A stretch of DNA of 64,000 bases from Platerodrilus igneus (taxonomy: Eukaryota; Arthropoda; Insecta; Coleoptera; Lycidae), in contig JARFIW010001491.1 in the NCBI GenBank assembly GCA_036346225.1, forward strand, positions 5,146,001 to 5,210,000, given 5' to 3'. Below are positions 11,042-23,511 of the stretch, in pieces; the stretch's first letter is position 1, and the number at the start of each line of letters is the position of its first letter. Made by a program: the position numbers and the translations under genes. The notes below the pieces were generated by a model that was given only the letters and a program-made list of their open reading frames with translations, was not told the DNA's origin and searched no databases.

Positions 11042-11793
11042 TCATTTTGAAAAATGTTTATATTGGTTATTAAAGTTTGAGTTATTAAACTGTGGATTAT
11101 TGGTTAGCGTTTGGTTTGTTTGTGTATTGAATGAGGTGAATTTTTGTTGTGGATTTGTTTGTCTCGCGGGTTGTATGGTTTTTATTGGTGTATAACCTTT
11201 ATTCGCGATGGGGTTGTATAGTCTGTTTCTGTAGTACATTACGTTTTCTTCTTCGATTATCATGTTCATAGCTTCTTCTAAGTCTTGGGGATGTTGAAAT
11301 CTAATTTTGTTTAAAAGTCGTTCGGGTAGTGCATTTAGATATGTGTCTAATGCCATTTCGGCATACATTTTTGTTTTTAGAAGTCTGACATTTGGGTCGG
11401 ATTCTTCAATTTTTAGTTTTGTCAAGATTAAGCTTCTTACATCTTGGAATTTTATTCCAAAAATGGGTAGGGGGATTGGTTGTTTTTCATTCTAAGGTTT
11501 ATTAAATTGCGCACTAGGCATTTTAGGTTTCTCTGATCGCCGAAATATGCAATTACTACGCGGCGGAAGTCATCCCACTGGTCTAAGTCATTTCGACTCG
11601 CAATTAATGTTAGTGCTTTTCCGGTTAGTTTACTGATAATAAGACGTAGGAGTAAAACGTTCTTTTTGTTTGGCACCGGGCTCATAGAATGTTTTTAAAA
11701 TATTTCACAGGCTGTTATGAAATTACTAAGAAACCAATGGTCTCCATTAAAATTTGGAATCATCTCCAAGTAGATCTTCATATCTCCACTCAT
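11042..11793 (-). pseudogene. Gypsy gag, with stop and frameshift
   Basis: The likely start is the ATG at 11793 (minus), which opens MSGDMKIYLEMIPNFNGD. After 32 codons there is an in-frame TAA; the same frame then continues through KLTGKALTLIASRNDLDQW, a capsid-type block shared by insect gypsy gags, to about 11452. A one-base shift moves the frame to 11425-11042, which has ALPERLLNKIRFQHPQDLEEA and an Asn/Gln-rich tail. Gag proteins form the particle that packages element RNA. Between 11041 and 10701 the minus strand is still gag/linker-like but broken. Confidence 0.8.
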
Positions 11794-12841
11794 TTTGGCT
11801 GGGGGAATGTTCTAGTAATTAATTTTTTAATTTGACTTTGATTATTTTCCGATTTGGATTTATTTCTTGGTTTGTATCGTTATTTCTTGTTTGGATTTAT
11901 TAATTTTCCGTTTAGATTGCGTCGGATTACTTACTATTTTTAGCTTGGGTCGTTTCAGATTATTTAAAGAATTGAGTTGCTTATTTTGTATTTAATTGCA
12001 CGGTGTTGTAATTATTTTATGGGTTTTACGCTTGGTATTGTCTTGGTTACGTTTATTTTAATTTGCCGATGTCAATTTTGTTGTAGGTTTGATTTCTGAA
12101 GTTTGAATGCGACTGAGTGATTTTTGTGGTAGTCTATCTAACTTTGCTTGCTTTGCGTCAGTTAAAGCTTTTCTATTTTAATTCCGCTGATTTTAATTCT
12201 GTCCGTAATAATTATCTCTTTCCGTGGGTTTATGTAATTTATAAGGTGTCTGCGATGCTTCTCGTCTTGTGAACTTAAGTGTTAATTATAAGTTTGCAAG
12301 GTGTCGTTTTTTGCGTTTTTCAAAGTTGCATACAATGGTCTCGTTTTATTACAATGTTGTAATCTACTGTAGGATGTTGCTCTTCAGTCAATTGTTTGCG
12401 TCAGTGTCTCTGTTGCAAGGTTATATTTAGATATGCCGTAGGTGTTATTTAGTAAATGCTGTGATTTAATACAATTTATACTTTATTTTATCTTTCCTGA
12501 AAGCTTTTGTTTGAATAGATTGCGTCTTTTCTATAATTAATTATCTCGTCAATGAATAATGGAATAATGAAATTTATGTCCTGTTAATTGCTGCAGTATT
12601 TAATTATTATTATTATTGCAATATGCGTTTTTCAGTATCGTAATTATTTATAGGTTTCGTGAATTGGTTTTATAATTAAACGCAGTTTTTCGTATTTAAT
12701 ATGATATTTTATAAGAGTTTCCGGTTGTAATTTTATTAGGCTTTAGTTTATAATGCTTAAATCTTTTATTCTGAACGATTTTTGTATGGTTTTGATCCAC
12801 AATGTTTTAAATAGCTTGGTACAGTTTAGAATGGTATTTAT
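11794..12841. other. AT-rich non-coding stretch, probable gypsy leader/LTR remnant
   Basis: This lies upstream of the minus-strand gag and ends where RTE homology begins. No open frame with a recognisable domain is seen, and no primer-binding site or TG...CA pair could be placed. Position alone suggests gypsy leader and 5' LTR. Confidence 0.35.
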
Positions 12842-13362
12842 AATTTAGTGATAGACTAATTATGGTTAGATTGAGTACGAAACCCACAGACACTGTTTTA
12901 GTACAAGTTTACATGCCAACAACTCAGTACGAGGATAAGGGAGTAGAAAAGGTTTACGAGGATATAAATAGTATAGTGAAAAAAGTAAAGAGAGATGAGA
13001 ACTTAATAGTTATGCGCGATTTTAATGAGTTAATGGGAGAAGATAGTGAGGGGAAAATGGTAGAAAATTTTGGGTATGGTAGACGAAATGATAGAGGAGA
13101 AAGATTAGTTGAGTTTTGCCATGAACATAGATTAGTAACTATGAACACTCTATTCGAACAACATGATAGAAGAAGATATACCTGGAAAGCGCCAGGTGAT
13201 AGGGCTAGATACCAAATAGATTACATCTTAATTAAACAAAGATTTACAAACCAAGTTAAAAACTGTCGTAGTTATCCAGGGGCTGACATAGTTAAAATAA
13301 AGTGTAATTTAAAATTCAAAAAATTGAGAAAGGCTTAAAGAAAGGGACGGAATCTACGTAAG
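12842..13362 (+). pseudogene. RTE-clade LINE copy 1, endonuclease fragment
   Basis: Homologous base for base to part of the RTE copy at 51022-54681, starting at that copy's position about 51661, so this copy is 5'-truncated inside the APE domain. The readable frame is 12862-13338. The GDFN motif reads RDFN. An 18-bp gap removes the catalytic SDH segment that copy 2 keeps (DSDHNLVK). The coding part ends in KKLRKA followed by a stop, and homology runs on to 13362 where a 2.6-kb insertion begins. The remainder of the same element resumes at 15977. Non-functional. Confidence 0.85.
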
Positions 13363-13384
13363 TGTTACGACACGAGTAGGAAAA

Positions 13385-13388
13385 TATA

Positions 13389-13441
<53 letters not shown>
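13385..13441. repeat. (TA)n microsatellite
   Basis: About 55 bp of alternating TA with one interruption, just inside the left end of the 2.6-kb insertion. Confidence 0.95.
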
Positions 13442-13443
<2 letters not shown>

Positions 13444-15586
13444 TGTGAAACCTACAAAATCCGTGAACTACGCTTTATAATCGAGCCCCACTTTTGGGCG
13501 TCAAGAATGCTGTGAAACCTATAAAAAGCTATTCATTACCTTAACTGTGTTGGTCCATTGACTTTCTTCTGTTAATCGCCTCGGCTGCTCCTCTAGATAA
13601 CTTTCATCCTCATTCATAAAAAAAACAAACACATTCCTACCACAAACATCAACGTTAACTCTATTTACATCAATATTCACAATACATTAAAATTTCAAAA
13701 TTAAAAATTCAGCATAAATTTCAGTATCAGAAAATTTCAAGATTTAAATTTGTTATTATTTTAATGTGCATCCAAAATTAAAGTCCTTGTAGGATGCCTA
13801 CTAATTAATGTAACAATATATGCAGACCTGAGTCTGAGTACAAAGGGAGCATCTACCCTTTACGTTAATTAACCAGGTTCGTCTAATTGAGCTCAAAGAC
13901 ATACCCAAATTTTCATCAAGAACATAAATACTAAATACTCCTTTCGACTTAAACAAGAAAATTTCACCTTAAAATTAAAAATTTGTTGTTAGTACAACTT
14001 CATTACTGTCCATTTTAAGTAAATAAATTATAAAGTTATTCAACACACACGAAAACATCAAAGTTCAAACAAAATAGTATAATTTACCTGAAGGTTACTG
14101 CACTCGTAGCTTCAATGTACCTCGTCCCTTTTGTTAATCACACCATTCCAACTGGGTTATATTTACGGCTTCTGATTCTCAACGCTTTTAAAATTTCTCC
14201 ACCACCATCCATCTAAAGTTGTTTCAGGGCTTTTCCGGAACTCATCTGTGTATATCTGAACCTTGTTTTGTGGATCCAGACACGTTTATGCACCATTTAA
14301 TTATTAATACCCCCGAAAAATAGCAAAGAAATTCATACTTCTTTCACCAATATACGCCAAAACTGCCTACTTTTGTGTATTCATTTGTCGTTGTAAATTT
14401 TACTAATTGGTACAGTGATACTAACTTTATTACCTTGTATCTTCTTTTCTAAGTGCACTAAAGTACATTTATTGTAGCACGTAAAGAACAAGCTGTTTTA
14501 CATCACAAAAATATTCGAGCAAACTGTTTAAAATTATTTAATCAAAACCGGAAAACTAAAAAGCATTGTTTAACGCATTGAATCAAGTCGAAGATCTCAG
14601 AGAGCTTGTTCATATTCCCCTGGGTATATATAGAGGTTAGCCTGTCTGTCGGTCGAGTCTCCAAAACGGACAATTCTAAAGAATTTCGCCTGCTATGTTC
14701 CCATTCCGCAGCCCGGCATGCGATTTTTACGAATTTTGCACTCGCCCCAGTTAAATCTCAAAAATTTCAACACGGCACGCAACGTCTGGAAATAACTAAT
14801 TGAATTTTATACAGAAATGTTATTTTTACCTCTCAAATTTTGCCTTTTACTTTCAACCAATCGCAACCCTATGACGTTGCTCTACTCACGCCTTTTACTA
14901 TATGTGCCTCGGTCTTGCGCATATTATCTGTCTCTATCTACCCTGTTCTTATTAGTGCAAATTGATATTCCTTATTATCGATTATTTCAGTCCATGTGGA
15001 CTATCTGGATTAAATCACCCCGTATCGCGCCTTCCCGTGAATATTAAGCCACGGTTTCTCCAAGATTCTTTGTAACCATTAATTATCTGCAACATTTACG
15101 CAAAATGAGCTTTTTAAAAATACGCAGGTGTTCAAACATAATATTACTTCTCAGAGCTTTATTTCATGGTATTTTATTGGGTTTTACAAGTTTTTATAGA
15201 TATTGTCTGTTACTAACGGTTCAATTAACTCCAATTAAAATAATACCCTTTAGTTTTAGTGAATCCTAATTAAATATTCAATTATTATCAGTACATTTTG
15301 TTTAATACCGGTTACTTAAAATAGAGTTAATTAATATAAATTTTGCACATTATTTCTCTTTGTTTCTTTACTAGGAATAATTAAATTACATGTAGAGTTT
15401 TCTAATACTGCTTCCTTTTATATAAAGCGTCTTATAAATAATTTAAATCTCTTATTTTTAATAAAACGAATGAATTTTTATGCTTCACGGTTTTTTAATA
15501 ACGCGTACCTTTTCCCAAAGCTTCTACACGGTGATTAAAATTATTTGATGTGATTATTTAATTTTCTACCCTGGTCTAAATATGAG

Positions 15587-15591
<5 letters not shown>

Positions 15592-15632
<41 letters not shown>
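15592..15632. repeat. (TA)n microsatellite
   Basis: About 40 bp of uninterrupted alternating TA, roughly 345 bp before the right end of the 2.6-kb insertion. Confidence 0.95.
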
Positions 15633-15635
<3 letters not shown>

Positions 15636-15976
15636 CAAACATTTGATTGAAACGGCCTGCGCGCCACAATCAGTCTCGCCCCACCTTTGGGCAGTGTTAA
15701 AGCTAGGAGAAGTTGTTAGACCGCGAAAGAGGAAGCATTTAAAAAGACGCGCTCCCGCAATTGTAAATCGTAACATTGGTGTTCAGTTATTAATAAATTC
15801 ATTATTATTTTTGAATGTCAGTGTTATCAATCACAGCAAGCTTCGTAAGCTTCTCGATATACAGTCCACTCCTCGGGCTTGCATTACACCGGTAGTGTGA
15901 AGGCAACTAGTTTAAATTAGGTCTACCGTGACCTCTTCGTTCAACAAACATTTCTTCCCACGATACACGCCGAACA

Positions 15977-18010
15977 GTAAGCTTAATGATAGTGAGGTAA
16001 AAGAGGAATATAAACAAGTATTAGATAATAAGATCAAAGAGATAACTATAGGAGGAAACGTAGAGAATAGATGGAAAACAATAAAAAAGACTGTACATGA
16101 TACTGCAACACAGACTATAGGTAAGAAAAAATGCAGAAGGGAGAAAACCCTGGGTATCAAAGGAGATATTAGATTTAATAGAGAATAGAACAAAATTTAA
16201 ACCTTTCAGAGAATTGGTTAGTGAAAATAAGCAAAAATGTAATAGAGTTAAAAATAAGAGAGTACATGAGTGTAGAAAAGCTAGAAATAAATGTATGGAG
16301 GAGAATTGTAAGAGAGTACAAGATAATTTGAGAGTAGGTAAGTAAGACAGACAGGGATTACAGGGTAGCTAAAAAGTTTTTCGGGGAAGATAGAAAAAAA
16401 TATAATGGTATTAAAGATGAGAATAATGAGCTTCTAATAAATAAAGTTGAGTTAGCAGATAGATGGAAAAGATATTTAGAAGATTTATATAGGAGAGACG
16501 ATATGGATGAGTTAGAGAACGACCGAGAAGAGGCTGTAGAAATAGAGTTGTCAAATTTGATAGAGCTGTTAGGGATCTTAAACTAAATGAAGCGCCCGGG
16601 ATTGACAATACACCTGCAGAATTAATAAAATATGCAAGTCAGAAAACTTTAGATAGATTATATGAGTTAGTAAAAGTAATATATGACACAGGTGAGGTCC
16701 CAGTAGATTTCGAAAAAAATATTACTGTCCCAATCCCAAAACAGTGAGGAGCTGATAGGTGTGAGAATTTTAGAACGGTTAGTTTAACTTCCCACGCTTT
16801 CAAAATACTAACAATAATAATTAAAAATAGAGTAAAAGCATTGACGGGGAATTATTTAGGCGGAGACCGATGTGGTTTTCGTAATGACAGAGGGACTAGA
16901 GAACCGATACTAATGATTAAGGTAATTATCGGAATAAGTTTACAAAAAATAAAAATACTCATTTCGCGTTTGTAGCTTTAGAAAAAGCATTTGATAGGGT
17001 TAATTGGATTGTTATGTTCAGCGTTTTACGAAAAATAGGAATCTCTTATAGGGATAGAAATATTATTTACAGTCTATATAAAAACCAAAGCGTAGTAATT
17101 AGATTTGATGAAATAGAAAAGGAAGCTAGGATTAGAAATTATGTTAGACAGGGCTGTATACTATCTCCCTTGATTTTTAATGTTTATATTGATAAAGCTT
17201 TAAAGTTAGAGAGAGAAAACAGATAAGTGTAAAGGGACAGAAAATAGACATGTTACGTTTTGCAGATGATATAGCCATTATAGCAGAGTCTAGAAAAGAG
17301 TTAGAAGAGTTTTTAAATACTTTAGATGAGATACTACAGAGTAACTATAGTATGAGAATTAACTCAGTAAAGACAAAGATAATGACAAGTGAGTTACAGC
17401 CTAGTTCTAAACCAAAATTAAAAATAGGTAATACCGAGTTAGAGGAGGTAGATGAATTTTGCTATTTAGGTAGTATAATTACAAAGGACGGTCGTCGCAG
17501 AAGGGATTTAGTAGCTAAAATATCTCAAGCCAGAAAAATGTTTTTAAAAAAGAAAGACTTAATAATAGTTAATAGTATTAGTTTAGATAATAGAGAAAGT
17601 TTCTTAAAGTCGTACGTATGGAGCGTTCTATTATACGGTAGTGAGACTTGGACAATTAAAGAGGTAGATAAGACAAAGATAGAAGCTTTTGAAACTTGGT
17701 GTTATAGGAGAATGTTAAAGATTAGTTGGACAGATAGAATAACAAATGAGGAAGTTCATAGAAGGATAGGCGAGGAACCCTGTACGTGGAAACAATTAAA
17801 GGTCAGGAGAGGTAGAATGATAGGGCACCAGTTAAGACATATTTAGTAAGGTCTTAGATTATAGACTATCAAATAAAAATAGAGCAGGAAAAGCTAGACG
17901 GAGGTATATTAGTCAAATTATTAGAGATTTAGGTTGTTACAGGTATGTAGACTTTTTTATACTAGCTCAGAATAGAAAAGAATTTAGAGCTGAGTCAAAC
18001 CGACCTTAAG
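15977..18010 (+). pseudogene. RTE-clade LINE copy 1, reverse transcriptase part
   Basis: Continuation of the element that begins at 12842. The first readable motif is SKLNDSEVKEEYKQVLDNK at about 15978, which follows directly on the break point in copy 2. RT motifs include a KAFDRVNW block (about 16985), RQGCILSPLIFNVYID (about 17146) and MLRFADDIAI (FADD intact, about 17250). The C-terminal ETWCYRRMLKISW region and final ISQIIRDLG segment follow. The readable parts are 15985-16190, 17014-17226 and 17250-17846, with several stops and frameshifts between. The intact catalytic FADD contrasts with FTDD in copy 2. Confidence 0.88.
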
Positions 18011-18541
18011 TAAGATAGAAAACAAAACGAAAAAATAAATATATAAAAATCAGTTAAATAAATGTCACCATGACATAACTCACAATTAGTTAACGGTTTG
18101 GCATGTTAGCAGCGATTCACAGCTTAAGCCTTACCATAACATATAACTTAATAAACGTCTCGATGACATAACTCACAATTAGTTAGCCGTCTGACATGTT
18201 GGCAGCGATTTGTTGCTTAAGCTTTACCATAACATATAATTTAACACTTTTTATTTTTAGAAGGAGATAACCAGGTAATATTTCATTTCCTTATAAATGA
18301 GAATCATGTAAACATGTTGGAGTTGATTAACAACCATCAGGTTGCTAATATCTATGTAGTGCCAGGTAGATAGGAAAAAGATAGAAGAGTAGAGGGAGAC
18401 CTAGACCAAGTTATATTAGTCAAATTATTAGAAATTTAGGTTGGGAAGGGTATGTAGAATTTTTTAGATTAGCAAAGAATAGAAAAGAAGTTAAAGATTA
18501 GTCAAACCGATCTTAAGTGAGGTTAAAAATAAAATGATGAT
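18011..18541 (+). repeat. RTE copy 1 3' UTR with tandem duplication and duplicated C-terminal coding segment
   Basis: Two tandem copies of a roughly 85-90-bp unit starting gtc(a/t)c(c/g)atgacataactcac lie at about 18063 and 18150; copy 2 of the element has only one. At about 18385-18515 a second, diverged version of the final ORF segment appears (SYISQIIRNLGWEGYVEFFRLA). The element ends with a short atgatgatg tail at about 18541. Both RTE copies carry the duplicated coding segment, so it belongs to the family. Confidence 0.8.
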
Positions 18542-18652
18542 GTATTTTCTACAAATTATGTATTAACAATTTTTTTAAATCAAAAGTTTTAGCGTACAAA
18601 CGCCGCAAAGTATACTTCAATATGCGTTTGGCTAAAACAACTCATTTCCACA

Positions 18653-18973
18653 TCACCTTGAGGTAGAGTTAGCGACGCGTTTACCGTGATGTCCTCGTAG
18701 GTCTAATCTACATGTAATGCACAATTTCGATATTTTGCGCAATCTTCTTCGCCTTACGGTTCCTGATGGACCAAACATTGCGAGTTCGTCTTCAGTATTG
18801 ATCGAGACGTCACGGACTGAAATTTCAACCGCATAATCTGCGATAAGATTATCAAACTCATCACAAATCCTCTTCGTTTTTGATTCCATCATACATTTGC
18901 TCAAAAATAATCTCCGTTTAATCCTCTTCATCGCAATCATATGATGGAACTTGCAAGTTATTACAAGCACCAA
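18653..18973 (-). CDS. Unrecognised 106-codon open frame
   Basis: An open minus-strand frame with a basic middle (AMKRIKRRLF) and an acidic part (VSINTEDELAMFG). No domain recognised. About 20 bp further along the same strand another coding-like stretch lies at 19440-19000, so both might be remnants of one decayed gene or transposon. It is next to the 3' end of RTE copy 1. No homology could be tested. Confidence 0.25.
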   Translation of the reverse strand: MVLVITCKFHHMIAMKRIKRRLFLSKCMMESKTKRICDEFDNLIADYAVEISVRDVSINTEDELAMFGPSGTVRRRRLRKISKLCITCRLDLRGHHGKRVANSTSR

Positions 18974-18999
18974 TATAATTCATGCATATAACATGTTAT

Positions 19000-19440
19000 T
19001 TTAATACAGCTTTTCTGCATCCACAGGCTTTCTGACATCCGTTTTTGCATTGACAAGAGATAAGTTTAACAAGGTTTCTGGAGCTGGGGGTTCAAGTGTC
19101 GAAACAGGAATTAGCCCATTTTTTTTTCTATTCCATGCCAATTGCTCCGCATTTTGTTCATTCCCATACCACTACTAAACCTGGTAATAAGTTTGGAATT
19201 AATGTCGCGCTGCTGCTTTTGTTGGTGGTAGCTACGCAATGTTGAATTTACTCTTGTGTGCTGATTTTCTGAAGCATGCATATCTACAGACGTTTAAAGG
19301 CATGCCTTTCTTACTTTTCACATCACTGTAACCGTATAATTCAAAATGAAAGCGTTCTCCAGCTTTAACAGTAGGAAGGTTGGACAGACTTATAACTGCC
19401 GCAATCTTCTTAATCCGATCTTAATTTTATAACCCGATCC
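19000..19440 (-). pseudogene. Possible decayed coding region, unknown family
   Basis: Minus-strand translation gives protein-like text in changing frames, for example NLPTVKAGERFHFELYGYSD followed by CFRKSAHKSKFNI and later KLITRFSSGMGMNKM. Frames change several times. I do not recognise a family; composition looks more coding than random but the support is weak. Confidence 0.25.
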
Positions 19441-19920
19441 TTTATTCTTACTTTTGATTTTTCTGGATCCGCTTGCGTCTAGACCCTATTTAACGCTTTT
19501 TCTTAGAGGTTTTGTATCTGGCGGATATAATAACTTGTAACGTATTTTTTTTCTAGTTACACTTTGTTCTTTAAAATAAAAATAAAACAGCTATAATTTA
19601 AAATATTTAATTTGTGAATTACCGTCCAATAGAAATTAATACATAAAATTGATAATAACACATAGATTCTTTTACGTTTATGCTCTAAAGTTCGTTACTA
19701 AGCTCTGTCGAGTTGTCAATTTGAGCACTTCATTATCAGCGTTCGAACGAGCAAGCTGCTCTGCAGAATAACTGGAGTCGAGATGGCCGAGTGTAAGCAT
19801 GTGGCTTCTAACAGTGTTAGAAAAAAGAAGATTAATTGATTGAGATGGAAGCTCCTTTTGACATCATTAATACAGTTGGTATAAATTAAATAGATTATAC
19901 TAATATTTTTCATCTTAGTG

Positions 19921-20022
19921 CAATACCGTAATACAATATCTTAAGGAAATATCTTGTATAATATCTTATATAATATCGTAACGCAATATCCTGACGCAGT
20001 ATCTTAAGGCAATATTTTAAGA
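19921..20022. repeat. Degenerate 12-13-bp tandem repeat
   Basis: Seven or so units of the type atcttaaggcaat follow one another, with substitutions in every unit. AT-rich and non-coding. Confidence 0.55.
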
Positions 20023-23000
20023 AGGCAATTACATGTGTTCCATATATTTCAACTTCACCAATAAATAACATCAGACAAGTAAACCTTGGAGCTAAAATTT
20101 TGTTGGAGAATTAAATTCAATCAAGCTGAGGTTGGTTTCTTTTTGTAATCGCTGTATTACGAAGAACTTTGATATTCGATGGTTATGGAAATTGTCGACA
20201 GCCGAGGTCAAGGTCCCATATCTTTCGTTCAAAGCAGTTTCGTAGCACGTGAGGGTACCTTAGGATTTAATCACTTTGAACGTTAATTATATTGCTATAA
20301 AGAATATAACATTAAGAATTTGAATAATGTAAAAAGCTTTTAATGAAACAGCAAATAAAATAACAAATCTATTGTGTGTCAGAATGTTTACCCGTACACA
20401 AAGTGTACATTTGGTAAAGCTGTAAATGACATTTTATGTCAGATATATAAAAAACATAGATTCAGTTGTCCTATCTAGACGTCACATGTCGTCTTAATTT
20501 AATTTAAAATATGTTTAAACATTTTGAGGTCATGAACTTGCATTTTTCATCGACATGTGAAATTCGCGTACTCACTGTTAAATAAAAATAACTTAGAGTA
20601 ATTACATTCTACAATATCGCACTTTAATAATTAAATTTTATCGTGAAGATCAAGGAAGTACTTCATTGATTTAAAGAAATTTATGTATTATGAGTAACTT
20701 AGAAATTCCAAGTCAATATATTTAAATTTTATAGAAAAGATCCATTCAGAGATGTTCCTAATTTTGAATGCAAAACTTTACTAGTATATTTCTGTTCTAC
20801 AAAAATAATTTAGAGAAAATTTTATAGAGATACGAATTTAAATATTATAATTACTTGAATCCAGAAATTTATCCAAATAGAATCTATTTTGTTTTTGAAT
20901 GACTTTTTATTATTTAGAATTAAAAAAAAAAATTTACAAGTCATCCCCGATTAGAAATTGTGTGTAATGAAAACAAATTCCCTGGGTATATATTTTAGAA
21001 GCCTAAATTCTATTATTTTATTTTTGGCAAATATTTTTGAGGACACAAATGGTGTCGATGTTGTACCTTTGTTTGTTCACAGGTCAAGCCGAGACATATG
21101 TATGACATCTGGTGTTTGAGGTCTTGGTAAGTGTGTTTTAAAGAGTGAAATTCAGGTTTTATGGCTATGTTAGTGGTGTTAAGATAAGGTTTCCGCATTC
21201 GCCTTATACAAACACAGTTAAATTTTGTTGGTTATTGTATTGAAAAATACGGTGGCGCTCATTAAATATATTTTTGGTTTTTTAACAACCCATGACCCAA
21301 GCTCATGATCTACCCAGAGCTAACACTCGACTAGCCGTTTATGTCTTAAGAGTTTTTCTTTATCTCAAGCCATTCTCCATCCAACTTTACCTTGGGCTTA
21401 CATTAATAAGAAGAAATTCTCGACCTTGTGATATCAGGTTAGGGTTTAGGAAATTTAAGGTGTAATTTTTTAGCTGATAGTCACTAGGATAAAGTTAATA
21501 ATAAAAAATCAAGCAAGAAATAATTTTTTATTACAAACTTACAATTAACCCTCTGTTTCATCCTCATAATCCCCTTATCTGTATTTTTCTGTTATTAACA
21601 TAGAACCACTACGTGAGTGCGTGATATGCCCTCTATGACTCATACTCGTTTTACAATTGGCAACTCTTAAGTGGTGGTATTTCAAGAAAAGCAGTGAGCG
21701 ATTAATTGCTGACATGAAGTCCATCCATACAGTTCAGTCTTCGAAGAGTGAAGTCATAGTTTCAAACATAAACAAGTTTTCGTTTTTACAACAGTGTTCG
21801 TCATAGAGCTGCTGCTTGTAAAGTACATTAACATTTGCATGCATAGTGTTATCGGTTTCGCATTCGAAGTCATATTTGGTAGTTCATCTTTACAAAATTT
21901 GTTATCCTCATTTAGTTACTAGTAAGAAATTCGCAAGTACACCATCTTTTTTTGGTACTTTGAACCGAATCAGCGTTAAGTTTTAATTACAGTTTATTGA
22001 TTAGTTATTTAGATTGGCTTGTTTTCAAATAATTGTACAATGATTTTTCGATGTCTTCAAACGTGTTATTAATTCTTCTTTGCACTCAATTATTCATTAA
22101 AGGGATTTTACTGATATCTGATGCAGGTATAAAGCATAGTGTTTATTATTTACTTAACTGACGGCAAGATTCATTCCGATTGTTAGTGGTTTTCTCGCTT
22201 TCACGATCAATAGTGAAATATTATATGAAGCTAGTATTCTATCATTATCTTCTTTATTAGACGACACAAAAGTTTTGATGTAGTTGGATATTTAAAATAT
22301 TTTTCTTACGTGCTTAAAAATATAATAAATCTTTATCTTTTTTCTCAGCTTGCGTATTTAACAAATGCTCCTGCAATAAGCAATATAGATATAATTGGTT
22401 CATAGAAGAGTGAGTACAGACATATTTCAAATACTCAATACTGTACTGTTGATATTCAGATGTAGTGAAGTAATAAAATTTGCTATAATATTCACACAAG
22501 AGAAGATTCAATTTGTATTTTGCATGACCATTTGTCTATTACATTTTGGATTGATGATTGTAGGTAAAGAACACACAAAATAATGAAACAAATTATATTT
22601 ATAGATTTGATATCAACTTGTTTGCAATTCACCATGTTTGTAAACAAGTCACTGCAAACGCCAATATTCCTGTTGACTAAAGCTGGTATGAGATCACTTT
22701 TATTTTACAATTGTTTGTTCGACCAAGTTAGTGTTTGAATTATTATAAATAATAATAAATGAAATAATTATATAAGGTATAAATACCAAACTTACAAAAC
22801 CAAAGAAGACAATATAGGTTTCGAATAATATTTGCTTTGCTTTTTACCTGTAGCTAGCAATATTAGTTGCTTCTAACTCATCATCGTTAGATTTGCAGTC
22901 CTGGAACCGGTTGGATGCGTACTTTCATTGTTTCCTATTCTGGACTAACCTACACATTGCCCTAAAATTCTCCAGCCTCTATCTTTCACTATCCGTGTGC

Positions 23001-23312
23001 AGTAGTTTAATCTAGGTCTATATCTACCTCTCATTTTTTTTCAGCTTCTAATATATCCTGCAATATTCTTTCATGCCTTAGAGTATGTCCTATAATCCTA
23101 TCGCTCCTATTTTTTTTTTGTTTTACACAGACATCTTTCTTCTCCTTTTTTTTCTTAACTTTGTATGTCCAAGATATCTTTATCACACATCTGTAGCACC
23201 ACAAAGGCTTTTATATTTTTCTTGTTTGTTTCTCCTACTGTCCATGTTTCACAGTCGTGCAGTACCGTGCTACACACATATGCTTTCAGCAATTCTTTCC
23301 TTTACTTTACTT

Positions 23313-23511
23313 AATTTTCTTTGAGAATTAAACCACTCATAGTTGTTAAAATCGTCTTTATTTACGTTTCGATCCATGACCTAGAATCGTTGTCAAAATA
23401 ATAAAAAACTTGAAATTTTTATTATTTTGACAACGATTCTAGGTCATGGATCGAAACGTAAATAAAGACGATTTTAACAACTATGAATGATTTAATTCCC
23501 AAAGGAGATTA
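23313..23511. mobile_element. Palindromic repeat element, copy 1
   Basis: A nearly perfect inverted repeat: about 90 bp starting tttctttgagaattaaacc, an 8-bp loop centred near 23412, then the complement ending in ggtttaattccc-type sequence (here gatttaattccc). Each arm contains tttgacaacgattctaggtc and gatcgaaacgtaaataaag. A second copy with the same arms sits at 41741-41929. This could be a snap-back MITE or a solo terminal repeat of a Penelope-like element; it has no coding capacity and I could not find a target duplication. Confidence 0.75.

Larger units (their letters stand above)
4671..12841 (-). mobile_element. Minus-strand Ty3/gypsy element, split by a LINE and a SINE
   Basis: Read on the minus strand, the pieces come in the order gag (11793-11042), protease (10700-10420 and 10106-9674), then reverse transcriptase (5797-4680), as in Ty3/gypsy elements. 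A LINE (5798-9666) and a SINE (10120-10419) interrupt it, each with target-site duplications. RNase H and integrase are missing because the element is cut near 4675, where LTR copy 1 begins. Upstream of gag, 11794-12841 is AT-rich non-coding sequence that may be leader and LTR, but I could not place a primer-binding site. Stops and frameshifts in gag and RT make it non-coding today. Confidence 0.85.
13363..15976. mobile_element. 2.6-kb LTR-type insertion splitting RTE copy 1
   Basis: Bounded by the direct repeat gtaag (13358-13362 and 15977-15981); the ends read TGTTACGACACG... and ...CACGCCGAACA, the TG...CA form of LTR elements with a 5-bp duplication. It has no coding capacity that I recognise. 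Two minus-strand motifs resemble tRNA-Lys-type primer-binding sites: complement of gccccacttttgggcg near 13485-13500 and of gccccacctttgggca near 15687-15702, each preceded on the minus strand by an LTR-like ...CA end. The sequence tgctgtgaaacctа-like occurs twice (13441 and 13509). It could be a long solo LTR, or an internally deleted element with nested LTR pieces. Confidence 0.65.

Noticed and set aside
15912..16193. 93-codon minus-strand open frame
   Set aside because: Antisense of the RTE coding sequence and of the right end of the 2.6-kb insertion.
23425..23465. Hammerhead ribozyme in the arm of the palindromic element (gaaac preceded by a small stem)
   Set aside because: A GATTC/GGATC stem and GAAAC are present, but the required CTGANGA core reads TTGACAA with an extra base before the stem, so the catalytic core is not met.
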